64,000 nucleotides of DNA from an uncultured SAR86 cluster bacterium (GTDB lineage: Bacteria; Pseudomonadota; Gammaproteobacteria; Magnimaribacterales; D2472). Made by a program: the position numbers and the translations under genes. Positions 8,357 to 17,026 of the stretch are shown here, piece after piece. Position 1 is the stretch's first letter, and each line of letters opens with the position of its first letter. Location: the NCBI GenBank assembly GCA_902579825.1, contig CACHII010000001.1, forward strand, positions 264,832-328,831. Reading direction: 5' to 3'. The notes under the pieces were generated by a model. It was given only the letters and a program-made list of their open reading frames with translations. It was not told the origin of the DNA and searched no databases.

Positions 8357-9574
8357 TTAAGCCATATACTTGCCTAATTCATATCTAGCAACTGCTCTTC
8401 TATGAACTTCATCAGGCCCATCAGCTAATCTAAGTGTTCTCATATGCGCATACATAGATGCCAGAGGTGTTAATTGGGATACTCCCTCTCCACCATGAAT
8501 TTGAATAGCTCTATCAATTATTTTCAAAGCGACATTAGGAGCATAAACCTTAATTTGAGCTATCTCACTGGCAGCAATTTTATTACCAACAGTATCCATT
8601 TTTACTGCAGCATCTAAAGTTAAAAATCTTGCTGCATTAAGTTCTATTCTCGATTCAGCAATATAATCAAAATTAGCACCTAAACGAGCTAAGTTTTTTC
8701 CAAAAGCTATTTTTTCTGGATCAATGCCTCTTCTGCACATAAGCTCTAAGGCAACTTCACCAGCACCAATTGCTCTCATGCAGTGATGGATTCTACCAGG
8801 TCCTAATCTGCCTTGTGCAATTTCAAACCCTCTACCTTCTCCAAGAAGAAGATTCTCCTTTGGAACTCTTACATTGTTAAACTTCATATGAGCATGACCG
8901 TGAGGTGCATCGTCATAACCGAATACATGCATCATCTTGATAATTTCTACACCTTCAGATTCCATTGGTACAAGTATCATTGAATGTCTTTGATGCCTCG
9001 GGTTGTCTGGGTTAGTAACACACATAAATATTAAAATCTTACATCTTGGGTCTCCAGCACCAGACGTCCACCATTTTTCACCATTGATTACATACTCATC
9101 TCCATCCAGCACTGCTGTAGCTTGCATATTAGTTGCATCTGATGATGCTGTTCCCGGTTCGGTCATGCTAAATGCTGATCTTATTTTTCCATCAAGAAGT
9201 GGCTGAAGCCATTCTTCTTGATGTTTTTCGTTTCCATACCTAGCAATTACTTCCATATTTCCAGTATCGGGGGCACTGCAATTCATAGCCTCTGATGCAA
9301 TATGTGACTTACCCATTTCTTCTGCTAAATGAGCATACTCATAATTTGTGAGGCCTGCTCCAAATTCGCTTTCAGGTAAGAACAGATTCCATAAACCTGC
9401 AGATTTTGCTTTGTCTTTTAGCTCATCTATTACTGCTGGATAACTATTCCATCTATCTTTACCTTCTTGAATTTGTTCATGAAATACATGCTCCTTTGGT
9501 GCAACTTCTTCTTTTATGAATGTTTTTACTTTTTCAACCAGTGATACTGCTTCCGGTCTTAATTCAGGCATCAT
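8357..9574 (-). CDS. Acyl-CoA dehydrogenase (ACAD10/11-like)
   Basis: A 405-residue flavoprotein. The ACAD pattern is clear: N-terminal helices, the FAD/substrate segment [17 protein letters not shown] near residue 135, [15 protein letters not shown], and C-terminal [19 protein letters not shown] followed by [19 protein letters not shown]. This set is typical of the ACAD10/ACAD11-type branch, which works on longer, hydroxylated or branched acyl-CoAs. It should oxidise an acyl-CoA to the trans-2-enoyl-CoA and pass electrons to ETF. A GGGAG ribosome site precedes the paired ATGs at 9574/9571. It is transcribed divergently from a LysR regulator, its probable controller. Confidence 0.9.
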   Translation of the reverse strand: MMPELRPEAVSLVEKVKTFIKEEVAPKEHVFHEQIQEGKDRWNSYPAVIDELKDKAKSAGLWNLFLPESEFGAGLTNYEYAHLAEEMGKSHIASEAMNCSAPDTGNMEVIARYGNEKHQEEWLQPLLDGKIRSAFSMTEPGTASSDATNMQATAVLDGDEYVINGEKWWTSGAGDPRCKILIFMCVTNPDNPRHQRHSMILVPMESEGVEIIKMMHVFGYDDAPHGHAHMKFNNVRVPKENLLLGEGRGFEIAQGRLGPGRIHHCMRAIGAGEVALELMCRRGIDPEKIAFGKNLARLGANFDYIAESRIELNAARFLTLDAAVKMDTVGNKIAASEIAQIKVYAPNVALKIIDRAIQIHGGEGVSQLTPLASMYAHMRTLRLADGPDEVHRRAVARYELGKYMA

Positions 9575-9618
9575 GAGTTTAAATCTCCCGTTATATTAAA
9601 AATTTTGTTACTATTATA

Positions 9619-9636
9619 AATACTGTGAATAGTATT
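9619..9636. promoter_or_regulatory. Candidate LysR operator between acyl-CoA dehydrogenase and regulator genes
   Basis: The bases AATACT-GTGAAT-AGTATT form a perfect inverted repeat with 6-base arms. It sits in the 157-base gap between the divergent acyl-CoA dehydrogenase and LysR genes. LysR proteins usually bind such interrupted dyads (T-N11-A type) in the shared divergent region. Flanking bases extend the symmetry imperfectly. A second, overlapping pairing TACTAT / ATAGTA (9609-9634) is also possible. The function is inferred from location and symmetry. Confidence 0.5.
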
Positions 9637-9731
9637 AATGCAACTTATTTCTATAATAACGATATGTTTAAAACAAATCTATACGTAATTACAGCAAGTA
9701 AGGAAATTGATTCTTTATTGAGGTGTTATTA

Positions 9732-10634
9732 ATGAAAATAAGTTCTTTTGATTTAAATCTTTTTGTAATTCTTAATGCTATTTACACTGAGGGTAGTCTT
9801 ACAAAGGCAGCTGAAGTTGTTGGAATAACTCAACCTGCAGTTAGCAATGCTTTAGCTAGATTAAGAGAAAAATTTAATGACGATCTTTTTGTAAGAACAG
9901 GCTCAGGAATGGTGCCAACACAAAAAACTGAAAATATGATTCAGGATGTTCAAAGCGCCCTTACTCTTATCCAACAAAGCGTTAATGAACCAAATACATT
10001 CGATCCGTCAACAACTAAGAGAAATTTTAAACTTTCATTAGGTGATGTATCAGAAGGAAGAGTTCTTCCTTATATCATGAAAGAAATCTATGCAGATGCC
10101 CCAAACATATCAATCGGTAGCTATGCATATCTGAGAAGTGATCAGGTTCATGCTTTATCTACAAATAATTTAGACTTTGTTGTAGATCCAATAATACCAA
10201 GATCTGATGAAATTAATTCTGAAAAAGTTTTTGAAGATGATTTTGTTGTAATGCATAGAGAGGGCCATGATTTATCAAAAGTTAAAAATGTATCAGTTGA
10301 TGATATTTTGAATCAAAAACATCTTCATGTTTCTGGAAGAAAAAGAGGTCTTCATTTAATAGATGTTGAATTAGATAAAATAGGATATAGAAGAAAGGTG
10401 GCATTAAGATGTCAACATTTCTTAATAGCACCTACAATCATCCAATCAACTAATTTAGTGTTGATGGGAACTAGAAGCTTTGCAAAAAGAAATAATATGC
10501 CATTTGTTGAAATTCCAATTGAAATACCAATGATGGAATATTTCTTAATTTGGCATAAAAGTGATGAAGGTGATGGAGGTCATATTTGGATGAAAGATCT
10601 GATAATAAGGGCCTTCAAAGATGCACAAAGATAA
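9732..10634 (+). CDS. LysR family transcriptional regulator
   Basis: A 300-residue protein with the LysR winged helix-turn-helix at residues 1-60 (FDLNLFVILNAIYTEGSLTK, then ITQPAVSNALARLRE and LFVRTGSGMVPT). A periplasmic-binding-protein-like effector domain follows from about 90 to 295. The DNA-binding part resembles the NodD/PcaQ-like subgroup. The ATG at 9732 is preferred over the GTG at 9723 because GAGG (9719-9722) sits 9 bases upstream. It is divergent from the acyl-CoA dehydrogenase and probably regulates it in response to an acyl or aromatic effector; the effector cannot be read from sequence. Confidence 0.88.
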   Translation: MKISSFDLNLFVILNAIYTEGSLTKAAEVVGITQPAVSNALARLREKFNDDLFVRTGSGMVPTQKTENMIQDVQSALTLIQQSVNEPNTFDPSTTKRNFKLSLGDVSEGRVLPYIMKEIYADAPNISIGSYAYLRSDQVHALSTNNLDFVVDPIIPRSDEINSEKVFEDDFVVMHREGHDLSKVKNVSVDDILNQKHLHVSGRKRGLHLIDVELDKIGYRRKVALRCQHFLIAPTIIQSTNLVLMGTRSFAKRNNMPFVEIPIEIPMMEYFLIWHKSDEGDGGHIWMKDLIIRAFKDAQR

Positions 10635-10717
10635 TATTAATAAATATGGAATAAAAGTGCAGCCTGATACTTTTTATTGACAAATAAGCCAACTTTTAAA
10701 ATTCTTAATCTTTTAGT

Positions 10718-11515
10718 CTAGCTTAAATTATGACTTGCTGTCTTTACAATGCCTCCGTCTGAGGTAATAGTTTCACCAACAGTATAAGATCCTGCTCTTG
10801 AACATAAAAAAATTGTCAAACCTGCTATATCTTCTGGAGTCCCTACTCTTTTTCTGGGATTCCTTTTTTCAATCTCAGAGTAATCGTAATTCACTGCAGC
10901 ACCTAACATATTGCTTGGATATGGTCCTGGAGCAATTGCATTAACCAAGATATTTTCTGAGACTAATTGTGCTGCCATTACCCTAGTTAAATGATGAACT
11001 GCTGCTTTAGACGCACTATAAGAAAATGTCGGTAAAGCTGGGACATTTAGACCATCTATAGATCCAATATTTATAACTCTTGATGGATCATCTAATGACG
11101 CATTTGTGGTCAAAAGTGATTTCATTTTTTGTGTTAAGAAAAATAAGCTCTTAACATTTAAGTCCATAACTTTATCCCATCCACCTTCTGAAAAAGATTC
11201 AAAAGGCTCACCCCAGGCTGCACCAGCATTATTAATTAAGAAATCTATTCCATCTTCTTTCTGAGAGATCTGGGATACAAAATCATCGATACCTTCTTTT
11301 GAACTCAAATCACATGGAATTGCAATACATTCTTGATCATATTTTTCTGATAACTCATTTGCTTTTTCGATCAAGGCAGGAGCTTTTCTTGCGGTTATGT
11401 AAACCTTAACTCCATTTGCTAAAAAGCCGGCTGTAACCATTTCCCCAATTCCTCTTGAACCACCTGTAACTAACGCAGTTTTTCCTTCAATTTTGAATAA
11501 GTTATTTATTTTCAT
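10718..11515 (-). CDS. Short-chain dehydrogenase/reductase
   Basis: A 265-residue classical SDR with a Rossmann motif TGGSRGIG at residues 17-24, NNAG near 91, and the catalytic Ser-Tyr-Lys set including YSASK near 170. The C-terminus (TVGETITSDGG) is typical of NAD(P)-dependent alcohol or 3-oxoacyl reductases; the sequence style is close to the gluconate 5-dehydrogenase/rhlG-like group. Substrate is unknown. The ATG at 11515 has a good AAAGGAAA ribosome site 7 bases upstream. It is transcribed alone, convergent with the LysR gene and divergent from the antiporter gene. Confidence 0.85.
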   Translation of the reverse strand: MKINNLFKIEGKTALVTGGSRGIGEMVTAGFLANGVKVYITARKAPALIEKANELSEKYDQECIAIPCDLSSKEGIDDFVSQISQKEDGIDFLINNAGAAWGEPFESFSEGGWDKVMDLNVKSLFFLTQKMKSLLTTNASLDDPSRVINIGSIDGLNVPALPTFSYSASKAAVHHLTRVMAAQLVSENILVNAIAPGPYPSNMLGAAVNYDYSEIEKRNPRKRVGTPEDIAGLTIFLCSRAGSYTVGETITSDGGIVKTASHNLS

Positions 11516-11614
11516 GAGATTTCCTTTGGGAAGTTTAAAATATCAGATCAATTATATTGTATTTTATCCAGAACAAGTACATTGAAACGCCTAATTGCTG
11601 TAAAATGTAGCATC

Positions 11615-12601
11615 ATGGCTGCTGAACTTGTAGGTATTAGTCTTCCCGTTACATTATTATTTTTTATAATTAGCTTAGCTGTTGTGGTATTTTCAGCCGA
11701 TAAATTTATAGACTATTCTTCTATATTGGCTAGCAGACTTGGTGTCAGTGAATTTATAATTGGGTTAACATTAATTGCATTTGGTACCTCTGTCCCAGAA
11801 ATTTTTGTTGGCGTTCAATCTGTTCAAAATCAAGCAGAAAACTTAGCTGTATCTGCAATTATTGGTTCAAATATTTCTAATATTGCTCTTATTTTTGGAA
11901 TTGCATGCATAGGAAGAAGTTTAATGCCAAAAAAAAATGCAACTCGCTTAAGACTTTACATCCCTTTAATTTTATCTGTTGTATTTTTAATTTACGCTCT
12001 AATCGATCTTAAAATTGATAAATTAGATTCTTTTATAATCCTCATGGTTTTACCAATCTTTATATATTGTATCTATACAGATAAAAATATAGGAGTCAAA
12101 AACAAAAATGAAAATTCGTCAATTAGTAATATTGTTTTAGCTTCTGGATTAATTTTAATGACTATTTTGTTGTTCTATTCTGCTGAGGGAGTTGTTATAA
12201 CTGGTCTTGGTATTGCCACAGAACTCGGCATTTCAGACACAATAGTTGGTCTTGTTCTTATTGCTATTGGAACAAGTCTTCCCGAGCTTGCAGCAACTAT
12301 AGCTGCAGTTGTTAAAAAGAAAACTGATCTCGTGGTAGGAAATGTAATTGGTTCAAATATTCTAAATATTACTCTTGTAATTCCAATCATTGGTTTTTTT
12401 AGCGCTTCAAATAAAAGTCTTGATAGTGTTTTATTAAGTAGAGATTTGTTAGTTGTTAGTATTGCAACTTTGCTTTTTGCATTATTTATATATCTACAGA
12501 ATAAGAAGCCATTCAGAAACTTGCAAATTATAAAATTTGGAGGTTTCTTATTTGTTTTGGGCTATTTTGCTTATATTCTCTTTTTGGCAAAAGTTTTATA
12601 A
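11615..12601 (+). CDS. Calcium/sodium antiporter of the CaCA (YrbG) family
   Basis: A 328-residue membrane protein with about ten helices in two inverted halves. Each half has the ion-binding alpha repeat: FGTSVPE plus GSNISNIALI in the first, and IGTSLPE plus GSNILNITLV in the second. The acidic residues in GTSxPE coordinate Ca2+ and Na+ in this family. The ATG at 11615 is chosen; a TTG at 11582 would add a polar 11-residue extension that family members do not normally have. The 3' end overlaps the convergent DUF4345-like gene by 6 bases. Confidence 0.9.
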   Translation: MAAELVGISLPVTLLFFIISLAVVVFSADKFIDYSSILASRLGVSEFIIGLTLIAFGTSVPEIFVGVQSVQNQAENLAVSAIIGSNISNIALIFGIACIGRSLMPKKNATRLRLYIPLILSVVFLIYALIDLKIDKLDSFIILMVLPIFIYCIYTDKNIGVKNKNENSSISNIVLASGLILMTILLFYSAEGVVITGLGIATELGISDTIVGLVLIAIGTSLPELAATIAAVVKKKTDLVVGNVIGSNILNITLVIPIIGFFSASNKSLDSVLLSRDLLVVSIATLLFALFIYLQNKKPFRNLQIIKFGGFLFVLGYFAYILFLAKVL

Positions 12602-13021
12602 GACTTCATTATCAATTCGTTTATTTAAAAATAACAAAATTATACCTATCATAAAAGCAGACACTTCAAATATAAAGAATGTATTCATAAAAGTTGGTGT
12701 CGTAGGTAACATTGAAAAAAGTAACCTGCCTAATGCAATAGATCCAACTAAAAATGTTATAAATTTAATTAAAAAGATCCCTATACTTCTTTTAAAAATG
12801 CCTACTAAACAAGCCAAACCAATACAAAAATTAAGTCCACCATATATTCCAGCAATTTCGGAATAACCGATTTCTGAAATGACTGATAATCCAATTGCAA
12901 CAGAAAAACTTGGCCAGCCGAGATCCAAGGCTCCAGCAACTGGATCCAATAGAGCCCAAATTCCTATCCATGTGTAGATTACAGACATTATCAATAGATA
13001 TAATCTAATTAACCAAATCAA
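12596..13021 (-). CDS. DUF4345-like membrane protein
   Basis: A protein of about 141 residues with four hydrophobic helices. It has the pattern of DUF4345: an AGIYGGLNFCIGLACL segment after the first helix pair, ALGRLLF in the third, and FEVSAFMIGIILLFLNKR at the end. No function is known. The TTG at 13021 is preferred as start because GGGAG lies 8 bases upstream; another in-frame TTG at 13036 has no ribosome site. A second gene with the same pattern, but frameshifted, lies at 20.2-20.6 kb. Confidence 0.65.
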   Translation of the reverse strand: MIWLIRLYLLIMSVIYTWIGIWALLDPVAGALDLGWPSFSVAIGLSVISEIGYSEIAGIYGGLNFCIGLACLVGIFKRSIGIFLIKFITFLVGSIALGRLLFSMLPTTPTFMNTFFIFEVSAFMIGIILLFLNKRIDNEVL

Positions 13022-13057
13022 CTTAAATACTCCCAATTTTTTTACTAAAATGATTAT

Positions 13058-13561
13058 ATGATAAAAAAAATATTTAAACTCCTAATTATTTCAAATCTAT
13101 TTGTTCTTGCGGGAAGTGCTGAACAAAAAATTATGCTTGACGACTTAGATATAATTTCAAGTCCGCTGCCGCTACCATACGATGGTTTGGAGTACTCTTC
13201 TAATGACTTAAATGAGTTTATATTTAATGCAATTACAAAAGATAAACAGCCAATTATTATTTTTGGAGCTAACTGGTGTCCAGACTGTAGGATATTTTCG
13301 GCAACAATGAATATTCCAAAAATTAAATCTTACATTGATGAGAATTTTGAAGTTCTCTATGTAGATGTTAAAAGATATGAAATAAATATGAGTCTCATGG
13401 AAGAATACGGCATTGAACCTGCTGAAGGAATTCCAAGACTCTTAGTTTTTGATCTGGATAAAAAACTAATTAATAGCGCAAATACAACTGAGTGGAGAAC
13501 AGCAAGAGACAGGACATCTCAAGAAATTTTTAATTTTTTCCAAGATATAAACATTAATTAA
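13058..13561 (+). CDS. Periplasmic thioredoxin-like protein
   Basis: A 167-residue protein with a signal peptide (residues 1-20) and a thioredoxin fold. The active site is WCPDC, with cysteines C74 and C77, and a cis-proline-like GIPRLLV segment follows near residue 127. The CPDC dipeptide and long loop resemble the Thioredoxin_7/DUF255-like periplasmic group rather than cytoplasmic TrxA. It could be reduced by DsbD and act on secreted proteins. The gene stands alone, divergent from the DUF4345 gene, and overlaps the convergent MFS gene by 4 bases. Confidence 0.8.
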   Translation: MIKKIFKLLIISNLFVLAGSAEQKIMLDDLDIISSPLPLPYDGLEYSSNDLNEFIFNAITKDKQPIIIFGANWCPDCRIFSATMNIPKIKSYIDENFEVLYVDVKRYEINMSLMEEYGIEPAEGIPRLLVFDLDKKLINSANTTEWRTARDRTSQEIFNFFQDININ

Positions 13562-14832
13562 TCGAACTGTTTATTTGAGCTTGCAAAAATAAAATAAAAA
13601 ATACCACCAAAAATTAGCATTCCTGCACATATATAAAATATTATGCTCCAAGAGTTTGTGATCTGTAATACAGTTCCAGCAACAATTGGACTTAAAATAG
13701 CTGCTATCATCCCTATACTTCCTGATATACCAACTAATGACCCTGTATACTTTGGACCAAGATCAGCATGATTTACACCAAATCCACCTGCACAAATTCC
13801 AGAGCACACGTTAATTAAGCAAAGGAGGATAACAACATTCAAAAGTGAATCCTCTGATGAGATTAAAAATAGAAATAATGCAGAACCAAAAAAACCTATT
13901 GAATTCACTGCTTTTCTAACATTAATAACTGAATACCCTTTCTTAATTAATCCATCAGCTAAATAGCCGCCCATAATTAAAGAGACTATAGAGACCACAC
14001 AAGGAATTAATATTGCAAAAACAAATATATTGGAGCTTAGGTCTATACCCATACCACCTTCAGTAATTGGAGCATTTACATATTTTGGTAAATATGAAAG
14101 AAAGGTATATAAAGACCAGTTATTGCAAAATGTTGCTACTGCTATAGCAACAAACGGCATATTTTTAATCAATTTAAAAAAAGGAATTGATGGAGCAGAT
14201 TCTTTTGATGGCGCTTCATTCTTAATTAATTTCAATTCTTGTTCAGAAAGATTTTTATTATCTTCTGGAAATGAAGTAACGCTCCTATTCCAGAAAAAAT
14301 ACCAAAAAATACCAAGAATCCCAAATAGATAGAAGACCCATTCCCATGAATATTTAGCTATTATTAGAGCTGCTACTGCATAGCCAAACAATGTTCCTGC
14401 GGCAATACCGCTATTAGTAAAAGCAACAGCTCTGGTTCTTTCTTTAAAAGGAATCCACCTTGCATAAATGGCATGCCAAGAGGGAAAAGTTATTCCCTCA
14501 CCCAAGCCCATTAAAATTCTTATAAAAATAAGCCACCATAATCCTGAATAGGCAAAAAATGGAGTGATAATTGTAAAAAATGACCATATCAAAAGACCGT
14601 AACCCAAAACTTTTTTACCGCCATATTTATCAGCTAAATAACCACCAACAATTAAAGTAACCATATAACCAAAATAAAAAGAACTTAAAATAATGCCTAC
14701 CTGAAATTCAGACCAACCAAACTGCTCCTGCATTGGAATAATGGCTACAGAAATATTGACCCTATCTATATAACAAATTGATACTGCTAAAAATGATAAA
14801 AAAATTACTTTAAATCTATAAGGTAGATTCAT
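13558..14832 (-). CDS. MFS transporter, anion:cation symporter (ACS) family
   Basis: A 424-residue permease with 12 predicted helices and a central cytoplasmic loop. It has the ACS/SLC17-like N-terminus (YIDRVNISVAIIPMQEQFGW) and the MFS motif GGYLADKYGGKKVLGYG between helices 2 and 3. RILMGLGEGITFPSWHAIYA is the family's helix 4-5 signature. Members carry organic anions such as sugar acids, phthalates, glutarate or sialic acid with H+ or Na+. It lies 113 bases downstream of the P450 gene on the same strand, so it may import a substrate for that operon, but this is only suggested by proximity. Confidence 0.88.
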   Translation of the reverse strand: MNLPYRFKVIFLSFLAVSICYIDRVNISVAIIPMQEQFGWSEFQVGIILSSFYFGYMVTLIVGGYLADKYGGKKVLGYGLLIWSFFTIITPFFAYSGLWWLIFIRILMGLGEGITFPSWHAIYARWIPFKERTRAVAFTNSGIAAGTLFGYAVAALIIAKYSWEWVFYLFGILGIFWYFFWNRSVTSFPEDNKNLSEQELKLIKNEAPSKESAPSIPFFKLIKNMPFVAIAVATFCNNWSLYTFLSYLPKYVNAPITEGGMGIDLSSNIFVFAILIPCVVSIVSLIMGGYLADGLIKKGYSVINVRKAVNSIGFFGSALFLFLISSEDSLLNVVILLCLINVCSGICAGGFGVNHADLGPKYTGSLVGISGSIGMIAAILSPIVAGTVLQITNSWSIIFYICAGMLIFGGIFYFIFASSNKQFD

Positions 14833-14945
14833 AATCTTACAACTCTTTATACTCTATCCAATATTTCTATCTCTACAATATCACTCTCATCAGAAACTAA
14901 GGCAATTGAAAAAATAAAATTTTAAAATATTTCATCTAACTAAAA

Positions 14946-16307
14946 CTAATTTTCTGGAGAATATTTGATAGGCATTTCTTGAATTGCATGAACAAAATTA
15001 TTTGGAGCAACTTTCCAATTACCATTCATTTCAAAATCTTTGAATCTTGTTAGAAATTGTGAATAAAATTCTTGCAGTTGCATCAGAGCTACTGGTTTTC
15101 CAATACAAGTATGTCTACCAATACCAAAAGCAAGATGTTTGTCTGCATTGTCTCTAAGGATATCAAATTTATCGGGATCTTCAAAAATACTAGGGTCTCT
15201 ATTTGCAGCACCATACCATAGAGCAATTTTTTCATATGGCCCGATCTTTTGACCATTAATTTCAGTTTCCTCTAAGCTTGTTCTTCTCATGTGAATAACC
15301 GGAGATACACATCTAACCGTTTCATTAATAAAATTTGGTAATAATTCTAAATCATTTATAAGCATTTCTTTTTGTTCTTGATTTTCATATAAAAGTTTTA
15401 TGCCTCCGCTCATAGTATTTCTTGTGGTGTCATTGCCAGCAAAAATTATTAATAACCAAGATCCATCTAAGAACTCATCAGATAACTTTTCACCATTTAT
15501 TTTTGCGTTAGCTATTGCGCTTAGTAAGTCATTTGTAGGATTTTTTCTCTTTTCTTTAAGAATAAATCTTCCATATTCAAACATCTCATCAACCATAGCA
15601 TTAAACATATTAATCATTGATGGATCTGGCGTTGAATCTGTTTTACCCTCGTTTCGTTCTTTGATCATTTCATATGCAAAGTATTGAGCCAATTCTAAAA
15701 ATTCCATCCACGAGACAAGTTTTTGTCTATCAGATTCTGGGATACCCAAAATCTCTGATAAAGTAAATATTGGTAATTGTTGAGAAACTTCGTGAACAAG
15801 ATTGCACTCGCCTTTTGGAGCGATAGCATCTAATAGTTCTGTGACCTTTAATGATACCTTCTGCCTTAACTCGTCGACATGACCAGCTTTAAAAAAAGGC
15901 ATATGTTCTTTACGAAGACCTAAATGCATTTCCCCATCAAGGTTTAACATGTGATCAATAGTAGATTTAAATAGTTTTGGGTGTCTATTTTCTTCAGTAC
16001 CCAAAGTAAGCAAATTTCCTGATGCATATTGTGAAGAAAATATTTTAGGATTCATTGATACGTATTTAATGTCTTCGTACTTTGTTAAGACCCAATAACC
16101 TGGCTCAGGATCAGTTGGCATAGGATTATGAAAATAAACAGGAGCTTTTTCTCTTAATTCTTTGTATAAGTCAAAAGGTTGGCCTTTTGTAAAAATATCA
16201 AGATCATTTAAAGAGCTAGATGCAGTGTAAGGATATACATGATCAAAGGTGCTTCCATTTATTTTGTGCTTAAGAATTTCATCTGATAATACATAACCAT
16301 CGCTCAT
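14946..16307 (-). CDS. Cytochrome P450 (bacterial soluble type)
   Basis: A 453-residue protein with all P450 landmarks: I-helix AGNDTTRNTMSGG, the K-helix ExxR in NETVRCVSPV, and the haem loop FGIGRHTCIG with cysteine ligand C401. No N-terminal membrane anchor is present, as usual for bacterial P450s. Sequence style is close to CYPs acting on terpenes, steroids or alkyl chains. The ATG at 16307 is chosen over upstream ATGs because GGAGG lies 8 bases before it, inside the end of the upstream gene. It is co-transcribed with the beta-propeller gene. No ferredoxin or reductase gene is nearby, so its electron donor must be elsewhere. Confidence 0.93.
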   Translation of the reverse strand: MSDGYVLSDEILKHKINGSTFDHVYPYTASSSLNDLDIFTKGQPFDLYKELREKAPVYFHNPMPTDPEPGYWVLTKYEDIKYVSMNPKIFSSQYASGNLLTLGTEENRHPKLFKSTIDHMLNLDGEMHLGLRKEHMPFFKAGHVDELRQKVSLKVTELLDAIAPKGECNLVHEVSQQLPIFTLSEILGIPESDRQKLVSWMEFLELAQYFAYEMIKERNEGKTDSTPDPSMINMFNAMVDEMFEYGRFILKEKRKNPTNDLLSAIANAKINGEKLSDEFLDGSWLLIIFAGNDTTRNTMSGGIKLLYENQEQKEMLINDLELLPNFINETVRCVSPVIHMRRTSLEETEINGQKIGPYEKIALWYGAANRDPSIFEDPDKFDILRDNADKHLAFGIGRHTCIGKPVALMQLQEFYSQFLTRFKDFEMNGNWKVAPNNFVHAIQEMPIKYSPEN

Positions 16308-16308
16308 T

Positions 16309-16926
16309 TTAATTTCCTCCACTCCCGCCTGCATCTCCGCCATATGCTCCACCATCATGATATTCCGGATGAGTTAAATATATCGACGACATAAAAGATA
16401 CACCGTTCCCCAGTGAAGCAGTTAATTCTTTTAAATTTAGTTTTTCTGATAACTCCGGATATGATTCAATGACTCCGTTTTCTTTATTAACCAAAAGGGC
16501 ATCTTTTTTTGAAATTAAACATACTTCATCAGAAATTATCACCAGTGAATATGTCTTAAAAATTGATTTCTTAAATCTCTTTCTGAATATTACTTTTCCA
16601 GTTTCCCATGATAATTTTGATACTTCTCCTTGGGACGCAAGATAATACATATATTTATCGTAAGTATGAGGAACAAAAGGAATCATTTCGCTATGAAGAC
16701 CGTGCTGGTAATGAGACCATAATAACTCTCCAGAACTCTCTCTAAAACAATGGACCATTTTTGTAGCGAACCAGGCCCAACTAAAAACAATCACATAATC
16801 TTCATACTGACCCATGATGTATGGCATATAACCACTTGGCAAATCTCCAACCCAAACAGGCTTATTGCTTGTAAGATTATATTTTGCAATTGATCCTTTT
16901 TTGCCAAAGATAGCAACTTTATTCAT
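16309..16926 (-). CDS. PQQ/WD-like beta-propeller protein upstream of P450
   Basis: A 205-residue protein with repeated beta-propeller blade features: SSGELLWSHYQHG, SWETGKVIFRKRF and NKENGVIES, the pattern of PQQ-like repeats (about 40 residues per blade). At this length only four to five blades fit, fewer than a closed seven- or eight-bladed propeller, so it may oligomerise or be divergent. It has no signal peptide. The C-terminus is glycine-rich (GGAYGGDAGGSGGN). Its stop is one base before the P450 ATG, and the last codons contain the P450 ribosome site, so the two are tightly coupled. Function unknown. Confidence 0.6.
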   Translation of the reverse strand: MNKVAIFGKKGSIAKYNLTSNKPVWVGDLPSGYMPYIMGQYEDYVIVFSWAWFATKMVHCFRESSGELLWSHYQHGLHSEMIPFVPHTYDKYMYYLASQGEVSKLSWETGKVIFRKRFKKSIFKTYSLVIISDEVCLISKKDALLVNKENGVIESYPELSEKLNLKELTASLGNGVSFMSSIYLTHPEYHDGGAYGGDAGGSGGN

Positions 16927-17026
16927 ACCTACAATTATATCTTGAGAGAATATATAGAGTCGAACTCGTTATCCTTTATTAGATATGAGAATTAAATATT
17001 CTTATATCTAATGTTCAAAAATATAT

